From Acidobacteriota bacterium (GTDB lineage: Bacteria; Acidobacteriota; Terriglobia; Bryobacterales; Bryobacteraceae), in assembly GCA_023380575.1 (NCBI GenBank), contig JAMCRM010000096.1, forward strand, positions 1 to 8,914: 8,914 nucleotides of DNA, written 5' to 3'. Every line of letters begins with the position of its first letter. Position 1 is the stretch's first letter. The position numbers and the translations under genes were made by a program. A model generated the notes under the pieces. The model made no database searches. It saw only the letters and a program-made list of their open reading frames with translations, and was not told the origin of the DNA. Positions 1 through 6,049 of the stretch are shown here, piece after piece.

Positions 1-15
1 GCGTAACTGAGGCGC

Positions 16-40
16 GACCGAGGGGGGGCGGGCTTCGGAC
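16..40. repeat. Possible collapsed copy of the right-edge hairpin repeat
   Basis: This G-rich stretch reads GACCGAGGGGGGGCGGGCTT followed by CGGAC. The reverse complement of the repeat at the right end of the window reads GACCAAGGGGGGCGGGCTT, then two hairpin arms, then GGAC. The left copy therefore looks like the same flank with the hairpin core deleted, in inverted orientation relative to the right copy. The match is short and compositionally biased, so chance similarity is possible. It lies just downstream of the sugar-isomerase stop codon, the usual site for such elements. Positions 1-15 hold nothing I can assign. Confidence 0.3.
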
Positions 41-46
41 GTCTCC

Positions 47-889
47 TCAGAACTGCAATCTCTTCAGGTAATCGTAGCTGCGGGCCAGGCTCTTCAACGG
101 GTCGCCGCTGGTTTCGTCCTGTTCCACGAAGTAATGCTTCACGCCGGCTTTGGATGCGGCTTTGAGCACTCCCGGGATGTCCAGCACGCCCGCGCCCACT
201 TCCTTAAAGACGCCCCGGGGCACGTTCTCGCTGTAGTGCACCGGAAACCCCTCGGCTTTGTCCTTCAGATGCAGCAGCGGAATGCGCCCGTCGTAGCGCT
301 TGACCATATTGATGGGATCGTGCCCGGCCACCGAGACCCAGAATATGTCCAGTTCCAGGCTCACCAGTTTCGGCTCCGTGTTTTCCATGAGCACGTCTAT
401 GGGCACGCGCTTCTGGTTGGGATCGAACTCGAAGGCGTGATTGTGGTAGCAGAGTTCCAGCCCCGCTTTGCGGCATTTCTCTCCGGCCAGGTTAAGGCGC
501 TCCGCCAGCCGCCGCATGGCATCCAAACCGCCCCTCTGTTCGGGAGGCAGATACGGATAGACCAGGTAGGCGAAGCCCCGCCCCCGGGCGCCGGCGATGG
601 ATTCCTCCAGTTGCGCTTCCCTGCCCGGCAAAAACAGGGCCGAATCCGCGTGCATGCTGACAGGCTTCAGCGATGTCTTCTGAAGGAAGGGCCAGATGCG
701 GTCGATATCGGCCTGGGAAGCCTCCGCCTCGCGGAAGCCGACCTGCTCGAGCGCGTCGAGCGTTTCGGCGGGCTTTTCGGGCAGGATCCGGCGCACGGTA
801 TAAAGCTGCACGCCGATGGTCTTCAGCGATTTCGCGCTCAGCGACAGTGCGGCCGCCGCACCCAGAAAGAGGCGCCTGGAAATTTTCAT
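47..889 (-). CDS. Tat-exported sugar phosphate isomerase/epimerase-like TIM barrel protein
   Basis: The product has 280 residues and belongs to the xylose isomerase-like TIM barrel (AP endonuclease 2) family. These proteins use a divalent metal to isomerise, epimerise or cleave sugars. The N-terminus has a twin-arginine signal, SRRLFLGAAAALSLSA at residues 4-19, so a folded protein is probably exported. Barrel landmarks are IGVQLYTVR (25-33), YHNHAFEF (148-155), ELDIFW (179-184), HLKD (207-210), EVGAGVLD (230-237) and YFVEQDE (253-259). By family spacing the metal ligands are probably E154, D181, H207 and E256. I chose the ATG at 889 because it gives a normal-length Tat n-region. A GTG at 919 would add ten residues; neither start has a convincing ribosome binding site. 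The gene follows ubiD by 33 bp, so cotranscription is likely. The substrate is unknown. Exported relatives may act on oxidised (3-keto) sugars, but that is inference. Confidence 0.88.
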   Translation of the reverse strand: MKISRRLFLGAAAALSLSAKSLKTIGVQLYTVRRILPEKPAETLDALEQVGFREAEASQADIDRIWPFLQKTSLKPVSMHADSALFLPGREAQLEESIAGARGRGFAYLVYPYLPPEQRGGLDAMRRLAERLNLAGEKCRKAGLELCYHNHAFEFDPNQKRVPIDVLMENTEPKLVSLELDIFWVSVAGHDPINMVKRYDGRIPLLHLKDKAEGFPVHYSENVPRGVFKEVGAGVLDIPGVLKAASKAGVKHYFVEQDETSGDPLKSLARSYDYLKRLQF

Positions 890-922
890 GCCTTCATTAT
901 CCGATGGGGGCGTGTTCACGTG

Positions 923-2368
923 CTACAGCCCGGCAGCCCTCCATAGCTCGTCCACGCGGCGCTTGACCTCGGCCGACATCGCGATCACGTCCGGCCAGGG
1001 GCGCGTGAAACCTTCCCCGGCCCATTTGCGCGTGGCGTCCACCCCCATCTTAGAGCCGTAATTGGGCAGCCGGCTGGCATGATCGAGGGAATCCACGGGA
1101 CCCATCACGAACTGGATATCGCGCTCCGGGTCGATGTTGTTGAGCGCCTTCCAGGCTACCTCGGCGGTGTTCTGCACATCCACGTCTTCGTCCACCACCA
1201 CGATGCACTTACTGAACATCGCCTGGCCCAGGCCCCAGATGGCCGACATGACTTTGCGCGCCTGCCCGGGATAAGACTTGCGGATGGAAACCAGGATGAG
1301 GTTATGGAAAACGCCCTCGGCGGGCATGGCGATATCACGCACCTCGGGCAATTGCAGGCGCATGAGCGGCAGAAAAATGCGCTCGATGGCCTTGCCCATG
1401 TAGAAATCCTCCATGGGAGGCGGCCCCACGATGGTGGCCGTGTAGATCGGGTCGCGCCGCTGCGTGATGCAGGTGACGTGGAAGACCGGGTAGTCGTCGG
1501 CCAGCGAGTAGAAACCGGTGTGATCGCCGAAGGGGCCTTCCCGGCGCAACTCTCCCAACTCCACGTAGCCTTCAAGCACGATTTCGGCCGTGGCGGGGAC
1601 CTCCAGGTCGGATGTCTGGCACTTGACCATCTCGACGGGACTGCCGCGCAGGAAGCCGGCCAGCATCATCTCATCGAGATCCGGCGGCAGGGGCAGGATG
1701 GCGGAGAACATGGTGGCGGGATCGGCCCCGATGGCCACCGCCACATCCATGCGCCGGGCCCCCTGTTGCGCCATGCGGCGGTAATGTTCGGCGCCCTGCT
1801 TGTGGGTCTGCCAGTGCATGCCGGCGGTGCGCTCGTCGTAGACCTGCATGCGGTACATGCCGCAGTTGCGCTTGCCGGTATCGGGATTGCGGGAAAACAC
1901 CAGCGGCAGGGTCACGAAACGCCCCGCGTCCTGCGGCCAGCACTGCAGCACGGGGTAGTCGAATAGCGAAAATCCGTTGTTTCGAATCACCTCCTGGCAG
2001 GCGCCCCGGTTCACCACGCGCGGGAAAAAAGAGCCCATTTCCGCCAGTTTGGGCAGCATCTTCAGTTTTTCGATCAGCCCCTCCGGCATGCGCATCTCGA
2101 GATACTCCGAAATGCGCCGCGCCACCGCATCCACGGAATCCACTTCCAGCGCGATCTCCATGCGGCGCGCACTGGCGAAGGCATTGATCAGCACCGGGAC
2201 GTTCGATCCCCTGGGGCGTTCGAATAGCAGGGCCGGCCCGCCACCTTTTACCGCCCGGTCGGCGAACTCCGTAATTTCCAAAATGGGGTCCACTTCCACC
2301 GCAACCCGCTTCAACTCTCCATTGAGTTCCAGCGCGCGAACAAACTCGCGCAGATCCGTATAAGCCAT
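923..2368 (-). CDS. ubiD: UbiD-family prenylated-FMN-dependent decarboxylase
   Basis: The 481-residue cytoplasmic enzyme is full length for UbiD (E. coli UbiD is about 497). UbiD enzymes decarboxylate aromatic or alpha,beta-unsaturated acids with prenyl-FMN made by UbiX. The prenyl-FMN/metal motif NCGMYRMQV lies at 168-176 and the catalytic segment REGPFGDHTGFYS at 276-288. Arg173, Glu277 and Asp282 match the Arg-Glu-Glu/Asp catalytic triad of fungal Fdc1. Asn168 and Glu233 are candidate metal ligands. I chose the ATG at 2368 because it begins the family N-terminus (MAYTDLREFV) and is preceded by GGGAGA. The open frame continues upstream to 2524, but the extra 52 residues are low-complexity and overlap fabG. 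If the organism makes menaquinone by the futalosine route this could be the MqnL-type step, but no ubiX or mqn gene is present, so the substrate is open. It is divergent from fabG and probably cotranscribed with the downstream isomerase. Confidence 0.93.
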   Translation of the reverse strand: MAYTDLREFVRALELNGELKRVAVEVDPILEITEFADRAVKGGGPALLFERPRGSNVPVLINAFASARRMEIALEVDSVDAVARRISEYLEMRMPEGLIEKLKMLPKLAEMGSFFPRVVNRGACQEVIRNNGFSLFDYPVLQCWPQDAGRFVTLPLVFSRNPDTGKRNCGMYRMQVYDERTAGMHWQTHKQGAEHYRRMAQQGARRMDVAVAIGADPATMFSAILPLPPDLDEMMLAGFLRGSPVEMVKCQTSDLEVPATAEIVLEGYVELGELRREGPFGDHTGFYSLADDYPVFHVTCITQRRDPIYTATIVGPPPMEDFYMGKAIERIFLPLMRLQLPEVRDIAMPAEGVFHNLILVSIRKSYPGQARKVMSAIWGLGQAMFSKCIVVVDEDVDVQNTAEVAWKALNNIDPERDIQFVMGPVDSLDHASRLPNYGSKMGVDATRKWAGEGFTRPWPDVIAMSAEVKRRVDELWRAAGL

Positions 2369-2440
2369 CCAGTCTCCCGATTCGAAACGCGGCGTTGACA
2401 CGCTATGATTGAGTATTACCACCAATTCCCAAGGAGAAGC
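2369..2440. promoter_or_regulatory. Divergent ubiD / fabG intergenic promoter region
   Basis: This 72-bp gap must hold the start signals of both genes. For fabG, TATGAT at 2404-2409 is a good -10 box (5 of 6 to TATAAT). TTCGAA at 2381-2386 is a weak -35 at 17-bp spacing, which would start RNA near 2416 and leave about 25 nt of leader. A perfect TTGACA is present at 2395-2400 but has no acceptable -10 at 16-18 bp. On the minus strand no strong pair stands out. The ubiD ribosome binding site lies at the left end of the gap and the fabG site AAGGAG at 2431-2436. Confidence 0.4.
2373..2378 (-). promoter_or_regulatory. Ribosome binding site fixing the ubiD start
   Basis: GGGAGA on the minus strand ends 4 nt before the ATG at 2368. 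It supports that start over the upstream extension of the same frame to 2524, which would run into fabG. Confidence 0.6.
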
Positions 2441-3175
2441 ATGCCCAATCGAGTAGCACTGGTCACCGGCTCCAGCCGCGGCATCGGCAGAGCAACCGCC
2501 CTGGCGCTGGCCAAGGCCGGTCACGACATCGTGGTCGCATCCCCCGAACTGGAACTCAACGAACAGGTGGCGGCGGAAATCCGCGCCCTGGACCGCAAAG
2601 CCCTCACGGTGAACCTGGACCTTTGCGCCCTCGCTTCCATCAAGGAGTCCTTCGGCATCGCCTACAAGGAGTTCGGGCGGATCGACGTTCTGGTGAACAA
2701 CGCCGGCATCACCCGCGACGCCCTGGCGGTGCGTATGAAACCGAAAGACTGGAACCTGGTTTTACAGATCAACCTGAGCGGCGCGTTCTTCGCCGCGCAG
2801 CAGGTGCTGCCCGCCATGATGAAGGAACGCTGGGGCCGCATCGTCAACATCTCCTCGGTCGGGGGGCGTTCGGGAAACCCCGGACAGGCCAACTACGTGG
2901 CCTCCAAGGCCGGGCTCATCGGACTGACCAAGACCCTGGCCCAGGAATTCGGCAGCCGCAACATCACCGTGAATGCGGTGGCGCCGGGTTTCATCGCCAC
3001 GGATATGACCCAGGTGCTGCCGCAGGAGGTGAAGGATAAGATGCTGGCTGCCGTCCCGCTGAGGCGCATGGGGACGCCCGACGATATCGCCGCCGCGGTG
3101 AAGTTCCTGGCCAGCGACGAAGCCGCATACATCACCGGCCACGTGCTGGACGTCAACGGCGGCATGTACATGTAG
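2441..3175 (+). CDS. fabG: FabG-type 3-oxoacyl-ACP reductase (SDR family)
   Basis: This 244-residue classical short-chain dehydrogenase has exactly the length of E. coli FabG. FabG reduces 3-oxoacyl-ACP to 3-hydroxyacyl-ACP with NADPH in fatty-acid elongation in the cytoplasm. The nucleotide motif TGSSRGIG is at 9-16, NNAG at 86-89 and the structural Asn at 111. The catalytic Ser is at 139, with Tyr152 and Lys156 in YVASK. The PGFIATDM segment is at 182-189 and the typical C-terminal GHVLDVNGGMYM ends the chain. The ATG at 2441 follows AAGGAG with a 4-nt gap; an upstream in-frame ATG at 2405 lacks such a site and lies in the promoter. No other fatty-acid genes are adjacent, so an acetoacetyl-CoA reductase (PhaB-like) or another SDR role remains possible. 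The loop after beta-2 (ASPELE) lacks an obvious NADPH-selective arginine. It converges with araD across 25 bp. Confidence 0.9.
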   Translation: MPNRVALVTGSSRGIGRATALALAKAGHDIVVASPELELNEQVAAEIRALDRKALTVNLDLCALASIKESFGIAYKEFGRIDVLVNNAGITRDALAVRMKPKDWNLVLQINLSGAFFAAQQVLPAMMKERWGRIVNISSVGGRSGNPGQANYVASKAGLIGLTKTLAQEFGSRNITVNAVAPGFIATDMTQVLPQEVKDKMLAAVPLRRMGTPDDIAAAVKFLASDEAAYITGHVLDVNGGMYM

Positions 3176-3200
3176 GCTGCAGTGCGGGCGCCGGTCGGGC

Positions 3201-3920
3201 TCAGGGCTTGCGCCCCGCCGATGCGCCCGCGCTCTGCCCATAGTAGGCGTTGGCGCCGTGCTTGCGCAGGAAGTGCTTGTCCACGTGGTGCCCGGGTAGC
3301 GGCAAGGCCGCCGCGTTGATAGATAGCGTGTACAGCGCCATGCGCGCCAACTCTTCCAGCACCACCGCATTGTGCGCCGCCTCGGCGGCCGATTTGCCCC
3401 AGCAGAAGGGGCCGTGGCCGGCCACCAGGATGCCGGGCGCGTCCAGCGGATCGAGGCCCTTCAGCCGCTCGATGATGTGGTGTCCCGTGTTCAGTTCGTA
3501 GTCCGATTCGACCTGCTCGCGCGACATGAAAGCTGTCACCGGCACCGGCCCGCGAAAATAATCCGCATGGGTAGTGCCCAGGCAGGGGATCTCCCGCGCC
3601 GCCTGCGCCCAGGAGGTGGCGTGGATGGAGTGCGTGTGCACCACGCCGCCGATGGCGGGATATTCCCGGTAAAGCGCCAGGTGGGTATCCAGGTCCGAGG
3701 AGGGCTTCAACTGGCCGTCCACCAAGCGTCCGGACAGGTCGGTGATCACCATGTGCTCGGGCTTCATTTCCTCATAGGGAACGCCGCTCGGCTTGATGGC
3801 CACCAGGCCTTCGGCGCGCGAGATTCCGCTCGCATTGCCCCAGGTATACATCACCAGCCCGCGCCGCACCAGTTCCAGGTTGGCTTCCAAGACTTCCCTG
3901 CGCAGAGATTCCAGCATCAT
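3201..3920 (-). CDS. araD: L-ribulose-5-phosphate 4-epimerase (class II aldolase family)
   Basis: The protein aligns along its whole length with E. coli AraD (231 residues). AraD interconverts L-ribulose-5-phosphate and D-xylulose-5-phosphate using Zn2+ in the cytoplasm, feeding pentoses into the pentose phosphate pathway. Numbering from the ATG at 3920 (239 residues), shared landmarks are LTWGN-like YTWGNASG at 25-32, IKPSGV at 42-47, KPSSD at 72-76 and VVHTHS at 93-98. THADYF (117-122), AGHGPF (167-172) and KHGANAYYGQ (220-229) follow. Predicted zinc ligands are His95, His97 and His169, with acid-base Asp120. A short tail of ten residues follows the usual YYGQ end. Two ATG codons lie in tandem (3920 and 3917), and the second matches the E. 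coli start. The frame extends to a TTG at 3938, which I reject. No araA or araB is nearby. The divergent symporter suggests sugar uptake as the context. Fuculose-phosphate aldolase is a less likely alternative. Confidence 0.92.
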   Translation of the reverse strand: MMLESLRREVLEANLELVRRGLVMYTWGNASGISRAEGLVAIKPSGVPYEEMKPEHMVITDLSGRLVDGQLKPSSDLDTHLALYREYPAIGGVVHTHSIHATSWAQAAREIPCLGTTHADYFRGPVPVTAFMSREQVESDYELNTGHHIIERLKGLDPLDAPGILVAGHGPFCWGKSAAEAAHNAVVLEELARMALYTLSINAAALPLPGHHVDKHFLRKHGANAYYGQSAGASAGRKP

Positions 3921-3966
3921 AAAATTCGGTTGATCCAATTAGTCTATGATAATAGATCTGCCAAAT
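3921..3966. promoter_or_regulatory. Compact divergent promoter with inverted repeat between araD and symporter
   Basis: Only 46 bp separate the two start codons. The AT-rich centre holds the inverted repeat TCTAT-GATA-ATAGA at 3943-3956. The plus strand shows TATGAT (3945-3950) and overlapping GATAAT (3948-3953). The minus strand shows TATTAT (3954 down to 3949). All are 5-of-6 matches to the -10 consensus, so the two divergent promoters would overlap. No good -35 box is seen at standard spacing on either strand, which would suit an activator-dependent or weak promoter. No clear ribosome binding site precedes either gene. Confidence 0.4.
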
Positions 3967-5679
3967 ATGCGCCTCTTGCCGGCCTTTTTCCAGAACTCCA
4001 GCCTGTTGACGCTGAGTCCGGTCGACCTGGTTGTGATTCTGGTCTACTTTGCCTTCGTCCTGGGCATCGGCTTCTATCTAAAAGGCCGCACCAGGACCGG
4101 CGAGCAGTTCTTCATGGCAGGGCGCGAGATGACCGCCTGGGTGGCGGGCCTCAGCTTCCTGGCGGCCAATCTCGGATCCCTCGAACTGATGGGATGGGCG
4201 GCGGCTACTTATCAATACGGCATTCTGGCCACGCACTGGTACTGGATCGGCGCCATCCCGGCCATGCTCTTCCTGGGCATCGTCATGATGCCGTTCTATT
4301 ACATCTCCAAGACCCACTCCGTGCCGGGCTACCTGCAACTGCGCTATGGCGAATCCGCCCGCGCGCTTTCCGCCATCAGTTTCGGCTTCATGACCGTGCT
4401 GATGAGCGGCATCAACATGTACTCGATGGCTCTGGTCATGAAGGTGGTTCTGGGGTGGGACATCCACTTCAGCATCTGGGTCTCTTCCCTCACCGTGGGG
4501 GTCTACGTGGTTCTGGGCGGGCTGCTTTCCGCCATCTTCAATGAAGTACTGCAATTTGTGCTCATCTGGCTGGGCGCCATGCTGATCCCCATCCTGGGGC
4601 TGATCGAAGCCGGGGGCTGGCATAACGTGGTGGAGCGCATCTCCCGTAATGTCGGGCCGGGAGGCGAAACCTATACCCACTTGTGGAGCACCCTGGGCTC
4701 TTTCTCCAACAACCCCATGGGGATTCATTGGACCGGCATCGTCTTCGGGCTGGGCTGGGTGATCTCGTTCGGCTACTGGACCACCGATTTTCTCGTGGTG
4801 CAGCGGGTGCTCGCCGCCAAGGACCTGCGCGCCGCCAAGATGGCTCCCATCATCGGCGCCGGTTTCAAGATGATGGTGCCGTTCATCGTCATCCTGCCCG
4901 GGTTGCTCGGCCTGGCGGTACTGCCCTTTAAGCTGACGGGAGAGGCACAAGCCCTCGCCACGGGAGGCCACAGTTACAACGAAGTGCTTCCCCTCATGTT
5001 GGCGCGCTATTGCGGACCCGCCCTGCTGGGGCTAGGCATCACGGCGCTGATTGCGGGATTCATGTCCGGCATGGCGGGCAACGTCAGCGCTTTCGCCACA
5101 GTCTGGACCTACGATATCTACCGGCCGTTTGTGAACAAGCGCGCCACCGACAGCCATTACGTCGCGGTAGGCCGCTGGTCCACCATTTTGGGCGTGCTGG
5201 TTTCGATCGGAACCGCGTACCTGGTCATGCAGTTCCAGAGCATCATGGATTACGTGCAGGCGCTGTTCAGCTTCTTCATCGCGCCGCTGTTCGGCACCGT
5301 GCTTCTCGGTATGTTGTGGAGGCGCGCCACGCCCGCGGGCGGCTTCTGGGGGCTGCTGGCCGGAACCGTTTCCTCGGTGGCCATGTGGGCGTGGGTGAAG
5401 CTCAATCCGGAGGCGCTGCGCTACATCGCCCTCTCACCCAACGCCAAGGACATGGCGGAGAACATGTATCGCGCCTTGTGGTCCTGGATCATCTGCGTGC
5501 TGGTAACGATCGCGGTCAGTCTGGCGACCACGCCCAAGCCCGATAAGGAACTCACCGGTCTGGTATACGGATGCACCAAAGTGCCATCGGAAGGCCACCT
5601 GCCATTTCACCAGCGGCCGGTCTTCTGGGCCGGAGCGGTGGGGGTTGTGTTTGTGATTTTGAACGTAGTCTTCTGGTAG
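3967..5679 (+). CDS. SSS-family sodium:solute symporter (SGLT-like, probably sugar)
   Basis: The 570-residue inner-membrane protein has about 13-14 hydrophobic segments. It belongs to the sodium:solute symporter family, which couples inward Na+ flow to uptake of sugars, amino acids or other solutes. Visible family features are the first helix near residues 19-38 and the GEQFFMAGRE loop at 45-54. LSFLAANLGS (62-71) is the SGLT-type unwound TM1 region. VLGGLLSAIFNEVLQ at 182-196 is the SSS signature, WTTDFLVVQR lies at 271-280, and the TM8-like GNVSAFATVWTYDIYRP at 371-387. The Ser/Thr-rich TM8 stretch expected at the Na2 sodium site is partly replaced (VSAFAT), so coupling cannot be assumed identical to vSGLT. 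An ATG at 3946 would add seven residues but overlaps the predicted -10 box, so I chose 3967. The divergent araD suggests a sugar substrate. The substrate itself is not readable from sequence. Confidence 0.9.
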   Translation: MRLLPAFFQNSSLLTLSPVDLVVILVYFAFVLGIGFYLKGRTRTGEQFFMAGREMTAWVAGLSFLAANLGSLELMGWAAATYQYGILATHWYWIGAIPAMLFLGIVMMPFYYISKTHSVPGYLQLRYGESARALSAISFGFMTVLMSGINMYSMALVMKVVLGWDIHFSIWVSSLTVGVYVVLGGLLSAIFNEVLQFVLIWLGAMLIPILGLIEAGGWHNVVERISRNVGPGGETYTHLWSTLGSFSNNPMGIHWTGIVFGLGWVISFGYWTTDFLVVQRVLAAKDLRAAKMAPIIGAGFKMMVPFIVILPGLLGLAVLPFKLTGEAQALATGGHSYNEVLPLMLARYCGPALLGLGITALIAGFMSGMAGNVSAFATVWTYDIYRPFVNKRATDSHYVAVGRWSTILGVLVSIGTAYLVMQFQSIMDYVQALFSFFIAPLFGTVLLGMLWRRATPAGGFWGLLAGTVSSVAMWAWVKLNPEALRYIALSPNAKDMAENMYRALWSWIICVLVTIAVSLATTPKPDKELTGLVYGCTKVPSEGHLPFHQRPVFWAGAVGVVFVILNVVFW

Positions 5680-5693
5680 GGCTCGAAAAAATT

Positions 5694-5721
5694 GCGCGGC
5701 CCTGGAATCGCCGGGCCGCGC
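5694..5721 (-). terminator. Intrinsic terminator of the M28 peptidase / small membrane protein unit
   Basis: GCGCGGCCC (5694-5702) and GGGCCGCGC (5713-5721) form a perfect 9-bp GC stem with a 10-nt loop. On the minus strand the stem is followed by AATTTTTT, a proper U-run, so it terminates leftward transcripts coming from 5730. Plus-strand transcripts from the symporter also enter the stem 14 nt after the stop codon, but without a T-run, so termination there would be weaker. Confidence 0.85.
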
Positions 5722-5729
5722 TTCAAGGG

Positions 5730-5996
5730 TCAGATTGCGTCCGAACCGCTCAACTTTACCAGCTTGTTGTAGAGGCCAAGGATCAGGAATGTGGGCGCCC
5801 ACTGCCCGACAAACGTGGCTTTCCGATGGTCGCCCAGGATCATGAACGACAGCGACGCGCTGATGGAACCGAACGCCGCCGCAAGGAACAGATCGGAGGG
5901 CAGCTTGGCGGTCTGCTGCTCGATCGACCGCGCGATCACTCCCTCTCGATGCTCCACCCTGGGAGTAGTCACGGGCTCTCTGGTTACAGTGTCCAT
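5730..5996 (-). CDS. Small two-helix membrane protein of unknown function
   Basis: This 88-residue protein has no family I can name. A charged N-terminal part (1-34, including MDTVTREPVT and VEHREGVIAR) precedes two hydrophobic segments, about 36-54 (LFLAAAFGSISASLSFMIL) and 62-80 (FVGQWAPTFLILGLYNKLV). A short HRK-containing loop joins them and a KLSGSDAI tail follows. It is probably an inner-membrane hairpin. The start at 5996 is well supported, because GGAGAG ends 5 nt upstream. The same frame stays open to 6398, but that extension overlaps the peptidase gene and is Arg/Ala/Gly-rich shadow sequence. The gene begins 53 bp after the peptidase stop and is followed directly by a strong terminator, so the two genes are probably one transcript. 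Its role may be linked to the peptidase or to the envelope, but this is only positional inference. Confidence 0.8.
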   Translation of the reverse strand: MDTVTREPVTTPRVEHREGVIARSIEQQTAKLPSDLFLAAAFGSISASLSFMILGDHRKATFVGQWAPTFLILGLYNKLVKLSGSDAI

Positions 5997-6001
5997 TTGA
6001 A

Positions 6002-6007
6002 CTCTCC
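6002..6007 (-). promoter_or_regulatory. Ribosome binding site fixing the small membrane protein start
   Basis: GGAGAG on the minus strand ends 5 nt before the ATG at 5996. It supports an 88-residue product rather than the long upstream extension that overlaps the peptidase gene. Confidence 0.7.
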
Positions 6008-6049
6008 GCCTCTCTGATGAGCAATCCGCAAGCCAGTGTCCTCCACCGA

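Noticed and set aside
1079..1966. A 295-codon open frame on the plus strand opposite ubiD.
   Set aside because: It is antisense to a clearly conserved UbiD protein, is His/Gly/Arg-rich without any domain, and is expected from GC-rich third positions.
2369..2524. Upstream extension of the ubiD frame by 52 codons.
   Set aside because: It overlaps fabG, lacks similarity to UbiD, and the ATG at 2368 has its own ribosome binding site.
3184..3230. Inverted repeat GCGGGCGC / GCGCCCGC across the fabG-araD convergent junction, considered as a terminator.
   Set aside because: The loop is 31 nt, no T-run follows on either strand, and the right arm lies within araD coding sequence; GC-rich sequence makes such pairs common.
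3372..4544. A 390-codon plus-strand open frame spanning araD and the first part of the symporter.
   Set aside because: It is antisense to araD and out of frame with the symporter, with basic low-complexity composition and no family features. Both genuine proteins align end to end with known families.
4078..4971. A 297-codon minus-strand open frame opposite the symporter.
   Set aside because: It is His/Asp/Gly-rich shadow coding opposite a well-conserved membrane protein.
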